This document shows, in pieces, positions 47,278 through 55,270 of a stretch of DNA of 64,000 nt. The translations under genes were made by a program, and so were the position numbers. Under the pieces are notes generated by a model. It was not told the DNA's origin. It searched no databases and worked only from the letters and a program-made list of their open reading frames with translations. Every line of letters starts with the position of its first letter. The first letter of the stretch is position 1. Source of the stretch: Methylobacterium sp. E-065 (GTDB lineage Bacteria > Pseudomonadota > Alphaproteobacteria > Rhizobiales > Beijerinckiaceae); contig NZ_JAKSYD010000100.1 of the NCBI RefSeq assembly GCF_022829605.1, forward strand, positions 124,001 to 188,000. The letters are read 5' to 3'.

Positions 47278-48282
47278 TCAGACCTCGTCGTACACGACTT
47301 CGAGGGACGGCTTGGACACGTGGGCGACGCCGCACATGTCCTCGTGGGTCGCCGGGACCAGCACCACGTCGCGGCCGGTGACGTCGCTGGAGAACAGGCC
47401 GAGCAGACCGTCCTGCGTGAGCGGCGTCGGCTGGTGCGGCGCGGCGGTGGCGACGTTGGCGGCGAGATCGGAGAACAGGCTGCCCCAGCGGCTCTCCGGC
47501 CGGCCAATGATCTCGTAATTGGCGCTCTTGCGGCGGATGTCGTCGTCGGCCGGGATCGAGGCCAGGACCGGGATGCCGGCGGCGTCCGCGAAGGCCTGGG
47601 CCTCGCCGGTGCCGTCATCCTTGTTGATCACCAGGCCGCCGACACCGACGTTGCCGCCGAGCTTGCGGAAATATTCGACCGCCGAGCAGACGTTGTTGGC
47701 GACGTAGAGCGATTGCAGGTCGTTCGAGCCGACGACGATGACCTTCTGGCACATGTCCCGGGCGATCGGCAGGCCGAAGCCGCCGCAGACCACGTCACCC
47801 AGGAAGTCGAGCAGGACGAAGTCGAAGCCCCATTCGTGGAAGCCGAGCTTCTCCAGCAGCTCGAAGCCGTGAATGATGCCGCGTCCGCCGCAGCCGCGCC
47901 CGACCTCCGGACCGCCGAGTTCCATGGCGTAAACGCCGTCGCGCTTGAAGCACACATCGCCGATCGCGACCGCCTCGCCGGCGAGCTTCTTCTTGGTCGA
48001 GGTCTCGATGATGGTCGGGCAGGCCTTGCCGCCGAACAGCAGCGAGGTCGTGTCGCTCTTCGGGTCGCAGCCGATCAGCAGGACCTTCTTGCCCTGCTGG
48101 GCCATCATGTAGCTGAGATTGGCCAGCGTGAACGACTTGCCGATGCCGCCCTTGCCGTAGATCGCGATGATCTGCGTCTCTTTCTTCACCGGCGCGGTCG
48201 CGACCGCATCCGGTTCGATCGCCGCTTCGGCGCGGAGCTGGGTCGCTTGATCGAGGGCAGCCTTATCGAGCTGAACGTTCAC
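47278..48282 (-). CDS. bchX: chlorophyllide a reductase iron protein (subunit X)
   Basis: A 334-residue ATP-dependent electron donor to BchYZ, related to NifH and BchL. It shows the P-loop AIYGKGGIGKSFTLANLSYM, switch segment GCDPKSDTTSLLFGG, and the cluster cysteines in GRGCGGRGII and FLGDVVCGGFGLPIARD. A 40-residue N-terminal extension precedes the P-loop. GTG at 48282 overlaps the bchC stop (GTGA) and has GGAGG 8 nt upstream; a TTG at 48297 is less likely. Confidence 0.97.
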   Translation of the reverse strand: MNVQLDKAALDQATQLRAEAAIEPDAVATAPVKKETQIIAIYGKGGIGKSFTLANLSYMMAQQGKKVLLIGCDPKSDTTSLLFGGKACPTIIETSTKKKLAGEAVAIGDVCFKRDGVYAMELGGPEVGRGCGGRGIIHGFELLEKLGFHEWGFDFVLLDFLGDVVCGGFGLPIARDMCQKVIVVGSNDLQSLYVANNVCSAVEYFRKLGGNVGVGGLVINKDDGTGEAQAFADAAGIPVLASIPADDDIRRKSANYEIIGRPESRWGSLFSDLAANVATAAPHQPTPLTQDGLLGLFSSDVTGRDVVLVPATHEDMCGVAHVSKPSLEVVYDEV

Positions 48283-49217
48283 GCGGCGTCCCTCCAATCG
48301 AGGATCATTTTCAGGCAGGCCGGGTCGGTGAAGGCGGTGCGGTAGGCAGCCTCGGCCTCGGTGGCAGCCACGCGGTGCGTGATCAGCCCGTCGAGGGAGA
48401 GGCGTCCGCCGTCGATCAGGGCCGTGACGGCCGCCAGATCCGCCGGCTTGAATTCGGCGGAGATCCGGATCCGGGCCTCGCGCATGAAGGCGGGCGGGAA
48501 GGCGAAGCTCAGCGGCGCCTCGTAGAACCCGGCGAGCACGATCTCGCCGCCGGGAGCCAGACGGGCGATCAGCGCATCAAGGCCGGAGGCGTCGCCGCTG
48601 ACATCGGTGATCACCGCGTAGTCGCGCCGGGGATCGCTCTCGGGCGTGAGAACCGTGTAGCCGTGGTCGCCCGCAAGGCGCAGCGGGTTCGTCTCCCACA
48701 CCGTCGGCGCCGCGCCGGCGACCAGGGTAAGGCGTGCGAGCAGCCGGCCGAGGACGCCGTGCCCGACGATCAGCGGGGTCGCACCGGGCTGGATCCCGCC
48801 GAGCGCCCGATAGGCGGTCGCTGCCAGAGCCAGGAGGCAGGCGGTATCGCCCAGCGCCGCATCCACCGGTACGAGCCGAGCGGCCGGCGCGATCAGATGG
48901 GAGGCCGCTCCACCGAAGAGGCCGCGCACGGCACCGAAGCAGCGGGCGCCGGGGACGAACACGGTCTGGCCGACCCGGACCGAACCGGCGGCATCGGCCT
49001 CCACGACCGTGCCGACGGATTCATAGCCCGGCACCAGGGGGTAGCCCATCCCGGGGAACGGCGGCATGCGCCCTGACCAGAGCAGGCGCTCGGTGCCGGT
49101 GCTGATTCCGCTCCAGGTGATCGCGACCACCGCGTCGGACCCGCAGGCAGGCTCCAGCGCGAGCCGCTGGACTGAGAGGTGCTCCGGTCGTTCGAGGATG
49201 ACGGCCAGCGCATCCAT
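48279..49217 (-). CDS. bchC: bacteriochlorophyllide a dehydrogenase (BchC)
   Basis: A 312-residue zinc-type alcohol dehydrogenase fold enzyme that oxidises the C3 hydroxyethyl group to acetyl in bacteriochlorophyll synthesis. Family cues are ITWSGISTGTERLLWSGRMP, GMGYPLVPGYESVG and FVPGARCFGAVRGLFGGAAS, with the NAD-binding LIVGHGVLGRLLARL. ATG at 49217 fits the family's start. It is the first gene of the operon that continues into bchXYZ and puf; the promoter and PpsR-type box lie 55–86 nt upstream. Confidence 0.96.
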   Translation of the reverse strand: MDALAVILERPEHLSVQRLALEPACGSDAVVAITWSGISTGTERLLWSGRMPPFPGMGYPLVPGYESVGTVVEADAAGSVRVGQTVFVPGARCFGAVRGLFGGAASHLIAPAARLVPVDAALGDTACLLALAATAYRALGGIQPGATPLIVGHGVLGRLLARLTLVAGAAPTVWETNPLRLAGDHGYTVLTPESDPRRDYAVITDVSGDASGLDALIARLAPGGEIVLAGFYEAPLSFAFPPAFMREARIRISAEFKPADLAAVTALIDGGRLSLDGLITHRVAATEAEAAYRTAFTDPACLKMILDWRDAA

Positions 49218-49271
49218 GTCGGAACATTCCACCCTGTTATTTGCGACTCTCGTGGGAACGAAACCGCTGGG

Positions 49272-49303
49272 TGTCATCCTAGATAGACAGATCTCAGCGT
49301 CAA
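49272..49303 (-). promoter_or_regulatory. bchCXYZ–puf promoter with PpsR/CrtJ-type box
   Basis: TGT-N12-ACA at 49272–49289 is the classical repressor site of photosynthesis genes. Read leftward, TTGACG (49303–49298) and TAGGAT (49281–49276) with a 16-nt spacer form a plausible sigma-70 promoter that the box overlaps, so binding would block RNA polymerase. No ppsR gene is in the window. Confidence 0.72.
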
Positions 49304-49310
49304 GCGCGAC

Positions 49311-50471
49311 TTACACTCTGGCGCTCGATTTTTGGGCGATGAGCACCCTGGCGAGCAGCGGACGGTGCGTTTTGCGCTCGCGCACGGAGGTGAAGCCCGC
49401 AGCGCGGAGCATGGCGTAAAGCTCTTCGGCGCGGCGTGGCCGGCCGGAGCCCATGGCCAGCAGGTAGAGACCGAAATACGCATCCCCGACCGGCTCGGCC
49501 CCCGGGGTGCCGGACATCGGCTCGGCCAGAATCAGCCGACCGCCCGGGACCAGGGCCGCATGGGCGGTAACCAGCAGAGCTTGGGCGGGGCGGTCGTCGT
49601 GATCGTGGACGATTCGCACCAGCGATATGGCATCGGCGCCCGGCGGCAGCCCGGCATGGAAGTCGCCGCCGCGGCAGGCGATTCGGCCTTCGAGCCCCAC
49701 GTGCGACAGTCGCGCGGTCGCGCGCTCCGCGACGGCAGGCAGATCGAAGAGCGTCAGGCCGAGATGCCCATGGCGGGCCGCGACCGCTTCGAGGAACGCG
49801 CCCTCGCCTCCGCCGACATCCATCAGCTGCCGGGCGCCGGACAGGTCGCAGGCGTCGAGCACGTCTTCGGCGATCATGGCCTGCGAGGCGCCCATCAGCG
49901 CGCTGTAGCGGGCATAGGCGTCCGGCTCGGCCGTTTTGCCGGATGCGTAGGGCCAATAGCCCGAAAGCGCGGTTGGCTGGCCCTGACCCCGCAGGAGGCG
50001 CACCGGGTCGGCGAGATCGGCGTAGAGGAGCGCGTGGTGCTCGACCATCCCGGCGATCCCGGGGTTTCCGTTGAGGGCGGCACCGAGGTCGGCCAACCCA
50101 TACCGGTCACCCTTGAGTGCCCGCACCAGTTTCAGCGATTCGGCGGCGCGAAGCAGGCGGCGGGCGTTGTCGGGCGGCAGATCGAGGCGACTCGCCAGCG
50201 CATCGAGCGACGCCGGACCCTCGGCCAGGATCGCGAAGAGATCGAGCCGGATGCAGGCGGTCAGAACCTGCGCGTAGACGAAGCCGGCGCACAGGTCGAA
50301 CAACGCTCGGGTGTTGCGCTGCGCGATGCCGCGGGTCAGCGGAAAGCCCGCGGCCCAGCGCTGAAACCGCGGGTTCGCGACCAGGCGATTGCGCCAGCCA
50401 AGCCAGCGCTCGCTCCAGGCCTCCGGGACCGGCGGTGTCGCCCCGGTCCGCGGCAGGGATCCGGCGCTCAG
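49311..50471 (-). CDS. crtF: demethylspheroidene/hydroxyneurosporene O-methyltransferase
   Basis: A 386-residue SAM-dependent enzyme that methylates the tertiary hydroxyl of the carotenoid. The N-terminal dimerisation/winged-helix part reads LDALASRLDLPPDNARRLLRAAESLKLV, and the SAM site is ARQLMDVGGGEGAFLEAVA, followed by ISLVRIVHDHDD and GGRLILAEPM. No ATG, GTG or TTG is found in frame near the expected start. The coordinate given is a CTG that overlaps the crtE stop (CTGA) and gives the expected protein length. The true start is uncertain; the C-terminus and frame are secure. It lies 21 nt upstream of the bchC promoter region. Confidence 0.88.
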   Translation of the reverse strand: MSAGSLPRTGATPPVPEAWSERWLGWRNRLVANPRFQRWAAGFPLTRGIAQRNTRALFDLCAGFVYAQVLTACIRLDLFAILAEGPASLDALASRLDLPPDNARRLLRAAESLKLVRALKGDRYGLADLGAALNGNPGIAGMVEHHALLYADLADPVRLLRGQGQPTALSGYWPYASGKTAEPDAYARYSALMGASQAMIAEDVLDACDLSGARQLMDVGGGEGAFLEAVAARHGHLGLTLFDLPAVAERATARLSHVGLEGRIACRGGDFHAGLPPGADAISLVRIVHDHDDRPAQALLVTAHAALVPGGRLILAEPMSGTPGAEPVGDAYFGLYLLAMGSGRPRRAEELYAMLRAAGFTSVRERKTHRPLLARVLIAQKSSARV

Positions 50472-51337
50472 GCTGTCACCGCACGAAGGCTCGCGGGCAG
50501 GAAAAGCCGCGCCTGCGCCACGATCTCGGCGGTGAGGGTTGCGGCTCCTGGGCAGTCCGGGATCGCCGCAACGGCTTCGCGGGTCAGTCGGGCGAGGCGA
50601 TCGAGCGCGCCGCCGGTTCCGAGCAAGACTGCCGCGTTGGGGCGCCCGAGCGTGGCGTCGCGCCCGGCGGGCTTGCCGATCTCCTCCTGGCGGCAAGCGA
50701 CGTCCCGCAGATCGTCGGCCACCTGATAGGCCTCGCCCAGACACTCGCCGAGTCTGCGCCACGGCTCCGGCTCGGCGCCCGCGGCTGCAGCGCCCGCGAC
50801 GGTGGCGGCCGCGAACAGCGCGCCGGTCTTGGCCTGCTGATAGTCGCTGAGGCTGACATACGCCTCGGATTCCCACGCCTGCCCGGCGGCAATGCCGGAG
50901 GGCGAGCCTGCGGCCCGCCCGAGGAGGCTCACGAGCCGGACGAGCCGCCCCGGATGCGGACCCGCGGCCCGGGCCAGGGTCTCGAAGGCGAGCACGATCA
51001 GCGCGTCGCCGGCCAGGACCGCGATCGGTTCGCCGAACGCGACGTGGACCGTGGCTTTCTGCCGGCGCATCGGGGCGTCGTCGAAGCACGGCAGATCGTC
51101 GTGGACCAGGGACGCGCAGTGCAGGAGTTCGATGGCCGCCGCCGCAGCGGAAGACCCGGCGGGATCGTCGTCGCCGCAAGCCTGCGCCACGGAGAGGCAG
51201 AGCCGGGGTCGGATCCGGTGTCCGCCGGGGAACACGGCGTAGCGGAGCGCCTCGGCCAGCATGGGGGGCGCCCCCGGTGCCTCCGCGTGCGCCACGGCGC
51301 GATCCAGCGCCATCTCGATTCGGCGTCCCGACTCCAT
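50468..51337 (-). CDS. crtE: geranylgeranyl diphosphate synthase
   Basis: A 289-residue trans-isoprenyl diphosphate synthase that provides C20 precursors for carotenoids and the bacteriochlorophyll phytyl/geranylgeranyl tail. The first aspartate-rich motif is in SLVHDDLPCFDDAPMRR and the second in YQVADDLRDV; GGHRIRPRLCLSVAQA and AGDALIVLAFETLA are also typical. ATG at 51337 has AAGGAGG 7 nt upstream, favouring it over 51382, which would start inside the regulatory box. It is first in a leftward crtE–crtF pair and divergent from crtD. Confidence 0.95.
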   Translation of the reverse strand: MESGRRIEMALDRAVAHAEAPGAPPMLAEALRYAVFPGGHRIRPRLCLSVAQACGDDDPAGSSAAAAAIELLHCASLVHDDLPCFDDAPMRRQKATVHVAFGEPIAVLAGDALIVLAFETLARAAGPHPGRLVRLVSLLGRAAGSPSGIAAGQAWESEAYVSLSDYQQAKTGALFAAATVAGAAAAGAEPEPWRRLGECLGEAYQVADDLRDVACRQEEIGKPAGRDATLGRPNAAVLLGTGGALDRLARLTREAVAAIPDCPGAATLTAEIVAQARLFLPASLRAVTA

Positions 51338-51376
51338 CGCGGTGCCTCCTTGTTGTGTTGGCTTGTCAGCGACAGG

Positions 51377-51394
51377 TGTCATTTCTTATTGACA
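51377..51394. promoter_or_regulatory. PpsR/CrtJ-type box between crtE and crtD
   Basis: TGT-N12-ACA with extended arms TGTCA / TGACA sits between the divergent crtE and crtD genes, 30 nt from the crtD start. TTGACA at 51389–51394 could be the -35 of crtD, though the matching -10 is weak. It should place both carotenoid operons under the same oxygen/light repressor as bchC–puf. Confidence 0.68.
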
Positions 51395-51424
51395 CTGCTG
51401 GCGCGGCAGATCAATCCCGTTCCG

Positions 51425-52978
51425 ATGCGGAACAGCGGGGCGAGCGTGGCGCAGGAGCGCGTCGTCGTGATCGGGGCCGGGATCGGTGGCTTGGCCGCCG
51501 CGCTCCGACTCGCGCAGGCCGGTTTCGCGGTGACCGTCCTGGAACGGGCCGCACAGCCCGGCGGTAAGATGCGCAGCGTTCCGGTCGGGGGCCGCGCCGT
51601 CGAGGCCGGGCCGACCGTCTTCACCATGCGGTGGGTGTTCGAGGAGCTGTTCGCCGAGTGTGGGGCGAACTTTGGCGAACGGGTGGCGCTGAGCCCGGCA
51701 GACCTCCTCGCCCGGCACGCCTGGAGTCGCGACGAACGTCTCGATCTCTTCGCCGATATCGAAGCCTCGGCGGCGGCCATCGCGGCCTTTGCCGGACCCC
51801 GCGAGGCGGACGGCTACCGCCGATTCTGTGCCCGGTCCGCGGAGGTCTACCGCACGCTCGAAGGCCCGTTCATCCGCGACGGGCGGACCAGCCCTGCGGG
51901 CCTCGCCCAGCGCGTCGGCCTATCGGGGATCGGCGATCTCTGGCGGATCCAGCCCTTCGCCACCCTGTGGTCGGCGCTCGGCAGCTTCTTCCGCGATCCG
52001 CGGCTGCTGCAACTCTTCGGCCGTTATGCCACCTATTGCGGCGCCTCGCCGTTCAGCGCGCCGGCGACCCTGATGCTCGTCGCCCATGTCGAGCAGGCGG
52101 GCGTCTGGACCGTGGCGGGGGGCCTGAGCGCCCTGGCGCAATCGGTGGCGGATCTCACCGCGGAGCGGGGCGCCACGTTCCGCTACGGCGCCCATGTCGA
52201 GCGGATCGTCACCGAAGGCGGGACGGTCAGCGGCGTCGTTCTGGCCGGCGGCGAACGCATCGCGGCGGACTTGGTCGTCTGCAACGCCGACTGCGCCGCC
52301 CTTGGCGCCGGCCTGCTCGGGGCCGATGCGGCGCCGGCCGGGGCGCGGCTGGCGCCGGCCGAGCGCTCGCTGTCGGCCGTGACCTTCTGCGCGGTGGCGG
52401 AGCCCCGGGGCTTCCCCCTCGCGCATCACTCGGTGTTCTTCTCGCGGGACTACCGGGCCGAGTTCGACACGATCCTGCGCCGACGCCGCCTGCCCGACGA
52501 CCCCACGGTCTACGTCTGCGCGCAGGACCGATCGGAGTCCGGCCTCGTGCCAGCGGGACCCGAGCGCCTGCTCCTCCTCGTCAATGCCCCGGCGGATGGC
52601 CGGGAACGCCCGCCCACGCCGCCGGAGATCGAAACATGCGCGAAGAACATGCTGCGCCGGCTGGAGGCCTGCGGGCTTCAGCTGGATCTGGCGTCGCCCG
52701 TGACGACGACGCCCCGGGAGTTCGAAGCCCTGTTTCCGGGGACGGGGGGGGCGCTCTACGGACGGTCGGCGCAGGGCTGGGCGGCGACGTTCAAGCGGGC
52801 CGGCGCCCGTACGGCGATCCCGGGGCTCTATCTGGCGGGGGGCTCGGTCCATCCGGGGCCGGGCGTGCCGATGGCGGCGCAGTCCGGCCGGCTGGCGGCG
52901 GCGGCGATCTTGGACGACCGCGATTCGACGGCCCGGTCGCGCGGGGCGGCTACGCGTGGTGGTACGTCGATGCGGTGA
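51425..52978 (+). CDS. crtD: carotenoid 3,4-desaturase (CrtD)
   Basis: A 517-residue FAD-dependent desaturase acting on 1-hydroxycarotenoids. The N-terminal dinucleotide motif VVVIGAGIGGLAAALRLAQAG is followed by the GGKMRSVPVGG stretch and by the CrtI-type C-terminal signature GLYLAGGSVHPGPGVPMAAQSG. AAGP-type middle segment EAGPTVFTMRWVFEELF supports CrtD rather than CrtI. The ATG at 51425 is used; a GTG seven codons later is possible. Its stop codon overlaps the GTG used here for crtC, and its last 20 codons overlap the conserved N-terminus of that protein. Confidence 0.92.
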   Translation: MRNSGASVAQERVVVIGAGIGGLAAALRLAQAGFAVTVLERAAQPGGKMRSVPVGGRAVEAGPTVFTMRWVFEELFAECGANFGERVALSPADLLARHAWSRDERLDLFADIEASAAAIAAFAGPREADGYRRFCARSAEVYRTLEGPFIRDGRTSPAGLAQRVGLSGIGDLWRIQPFATLWSALGSFFRDPRLLQLFGRYATYCGASPFSAPATLMLVAHVEQAGVWTVAGGLSALAQSVADLTAERGATFRYGAHVERIVTEGGTVSGVVLAGGERIAADLVVCNADCAALGAGLLGADAAPAGARLAPAERSLSAVTFCAVAEPRGFPLAHHSVFFSRDYRAEFDTILRRRRLPDDPTVYVCAQDRSESGLVPAGPERLLLLVNAPADGRERPPTPPEIETCAKNMLRRLEACGLQLDLASPVTTTPREFEALFPGTGGALYGRSAQGWAATFKRAGARTAIPGLYLAGGSVHPGPGVPMAAQSGRLAAAAILDDRDSTARSRGAATRGGTSMR

Positions 52979-53871
52979 GCGACGACGGCCGACAGGGCCT
53001 CACGATCATCGCGTTCATCGGCAGCGTGTTCTCACCCTACTATGCCTGGAGCGCCGAACGGGACCCGTTCGCGCATTGCGCCATGAACGTCGTGCTCTAT
53101 GGCGAGCGCAGCCGTTTCGCCATGACGGAGCGCCGCGCCGACAGCCTCTCGCGGGACGCCGACCAAATCGCCATCGGGCCGAGCGCCATGCACTGGGACG
53201 GCACGGCGCTGACCGTTCGGATCGACGAGCGCGGGTCGCCCCTGCCCCATCGGCTGCGCGGCACGGTCCGGCTGGAGCCGCCGGGCTTCACCGCCGGCCC
53301 GTTCCACCTCGATCGCGCCGGACGCCATCGTTGGTGGCCGATGGCCCCGTCCTCGCGGGTCGAAGTCGCGTTCGATCAACCCGGACTGCGCTGGACGGGC
53401 ACCGCCTATTTCGACACCAACGACGGCGACGAGGCTCTGGAGGATGCGTTCACCCGCTGGACGTGGTGCCGGGCCGACCTGCCGGACGGCGCCGCGATCC
53501 TGTACGACGTGCAGCACCGGGATGGCGGCGGCCAGAACCTGTCGCTGCGCTTCAACCGGGACGGCAGCCGCCGCGAGATCCGCCCGCCGACGGAAGCACG
53601 CCTGCCGCCGACGCGCCTCTGGCGGATGAACCGCGAGACCCGCAGCGACGACGGCCGCGCCCGCGTCCTCACCACCTACGAGAACACGCCGTTCTACGCC
53701 CGCTCCCTGCTGGCCTCGACGCTCGGCGGCGAGCCGGTGCGCGCGATGCACGAGAGCCTGTCGCTCGACCGGTTCCGCAACCCGCTCGTGCGGTTGATGC
53801 TGCCGTTCCGGATGCCGAGACCGCCGATCCGGCCGGTCGACCCAGGATCGCGTCCCATCGGGCGCACGTAA
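52975..53871 (+). CDS. crtC: carotenoid 1,2-hydratase (CrtC)
   Basis: At least 298 residues of the hydratase that adds water to the psi end of acyclic carotenoids such as lycopene or neurosporene. Family stretches are GLTIIAFIGSVFSPYYAW, GPSAMHWDGTALTVRIDE, GRHRWWPMAPSSRVEVAF and GTAYFDTNDGDEALEDAF. The GTG given overlaps the crtD stop (GTGA). However, the conserved N-terminal segment FDGPVARGGYAWWYVDA lies just upstream in the same frame, inside crtD, with no ATG, GTG or TTG before it; the real start is therefore probably further upstream and non-standard. Confidence 0.88.
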   Translation: MSDDGRQGLTIIAFIGSVFSPYYAWSAERDPFAHCAMNVVLYGERSRFAMTERRADSLSRDADQIAIGPSAMHWDGTALTVRIDERGSPLPHRLRGTVRLEPPGFTAGPFHLDRAGRHRWWPMAPSSRVEVAFDQPGLRWTGTAYFDTNDGDEALEDAFTRWTWCRADLPDGAAILYDVQHRDGGGQNLSLRFNRDGSRREIRPPTEARLPPTRLWRMNRETRSDDGRARVLTTYENTPFYARSLLASTLGGEPVRAMHESLSLDRFRNPLVRLMLPFRMPRPPIRPVDPGSRPIGRT

Positions 53872-54031
53872 CGCCGGACGACGCGAAGGTTCAGCGGCGA
53901 ACGGATCGGGTCACTCACCTGCAACGACACTGGTGCCACGCCGTGCGACGGCGCTGTTTACCGTCCGGCCCCGCTTGTGCGAGAGGGCGTCGGCTGCGAT
54001 CCTCGCGCCTTCAACTGAGGCGGTCACCGGA

Positions 54032-55270
54032 ATGCGAGAGGACGAGGCGTCATCGGGCCCACGCGTTCTCATCTACAGCCACGACACGTTCGGGCTCGGC
54101 CATCTGCGCCGTTCACGGGCGATCGCCAACGCGATCGTGTCGGGTGACGTCCGGGCCCGGGCGGTGATCGTGTCGGGGTCGCCGGTGATCGACCGCTTCG
54201 CTTTCGCGCCCGGCGTGCGGACGGTCCGGCTGCCCCCGGTCGTCAAGTTCCTCGACGGGGGCTATGGCAGCCGCGACGCCGCCGTGCCCCTCGATCGGAC
54301 GGTGGCGTTGCGGACCGACATCATCACCCGCACCTGCGCGGCTTTCGCGCCCGACATGATCGTCGTCGACAAGGAGCCGGCCGGCTTCCACGGGGAGTTG
54401 CTGCCGACCCTCGAATGGGCCTTCGAGCGGGGGATCCGTCTGGTTCTCGGCCTGCGCGACGTGCTGGACGAAGCCGACCGCCTCGTTCCCGAATGGGAGC
54501 GCAAGGGTGCGGTCGACACGATGGCGCGCTTCTATGACGAGATCTGGGTGTATGGTCTGAGCCGCATCCACGCGCCCCTGGCGGCGCTGCCGATGGAGGC
54601 TGAGACCGCCACGCGGATTGCCGAGCGGTTGACCTATACGGGCTATCTGCGCCGCGACTTGCCGGAGCGGCGGCCCGGACGCGCGGAGCCCGCCATGGCG
54701 AAGGGGCCGTTCATCCTCGTCACAGCGGGCGGCGGCGGGGACGGAGCCGCGCTGACCGACTGGGTCATCGCCGCCTACGAGGCCGATTCCGGCATCCCCC
54801 TGCCTGCGCTCATCGCCTTCGGCCCGTTCCTGGATGACGCGGCCCGCAGCGGTTTCGACGCACGCATCCGCGGGCTCGACGGGCGGGTCTCCGCGATCAC
54901 CTTCGACAGCGAGATCGAGTTCCTGATGAGCAAGGCGGCCGGCGTGGTCGCCATGGGCGGCTACAACACGTTCTGCGAGATCCTGTCGTTTGATCGCCGG
55001 GCGATCCTCGTGCCGCGCACCGAGCCGCGCCGGGAGCAGGCGATCCGCGCGCTGGCGGCCGAAGGCCTGGGGCTCGTCCGTGTCCTGATGGAGGAAGACG
55101 GGCGGGAGCCGGAGCGCATGGCGGCCGCGTTGCGCGCACTGCCGGACCAGACCGAACCCTCGCGAGTCCTGGTCCCGGGCCTGCTCGGCGGGCTCGAAGC
55201 CGTGGCGCGCCGGGTCCGGGCGCTTGCCGGTTCAGGCGTTGGGCACCACCGCGTGCGGGCCTACTCGTGA
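54032..55270 (+). CDS. glycosyltransferase, GT-B fold (COG4671/MurG-like)
   Basis: A 412-residue probable glycosyltransferase. The N-terminal motif RVLIYSHDTFGLGHLRRSRAIANAI is typical of COG4671-type proteins, with the glycine-histidine loop for acceptor contact. The C-terminal donor domain has ILVTAGGGGDGAALTDWV and the nucleotide-sugar segment GVVAMGGYNTFCEILSFDRR, as in MurG/GT28 relatives. No signal peptide or membrane helix is visible. ATG at 54032 is preferred to 53933, whose upstream codons lack similarity. Its stop overlaps the next gene by 4 nt (GTGA), starting a long coupled operon. The sugar and acceptor are unknown. Confidence 0.83.
   Translation: MREDEASSGPRVLIYSHDTFGLGHLRRSRAIANAIVSGDVRARAVIVSGSPVIDRFAFAPGVRTVRLPPVVKFLDGGYGSRDAAVPLDRTVALRTDIITRTCAAFAPDMIVVDKEPAGFHGELLPTLEWAFERGIRLVLGLRDVLDEADRLVPEWERKGAVDTMARFYDEIWVYGLSRIHAPLAALPMEAETATRIAERLTYTGYLRRDLPERRPGRAEPAMAKGPFILVTAGGGGDGAALTDWVIAAYEADSGIPLPALIAFGPFLDDAARSGFDARIRGLDGRVSAITFDSEIEFLMSKAAGVVAMGGYNTFCEILSFDRRAILVPRTEPRREQAIRALAAEGLGLVRVLMEEDGREPERMAAALRALPDQTEPSRVLVPGLLGGLEAVARRVRALAGSGVGHHRVRAYS

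Noticed and set aside
50472..51179. Extension of crtF to a TTG at 51179, giving 622 residues
   Set aside because: The added residues are an out-of-frame reading of crtE, arginine- and glycine-rich, with no similarity to methyltransferases.
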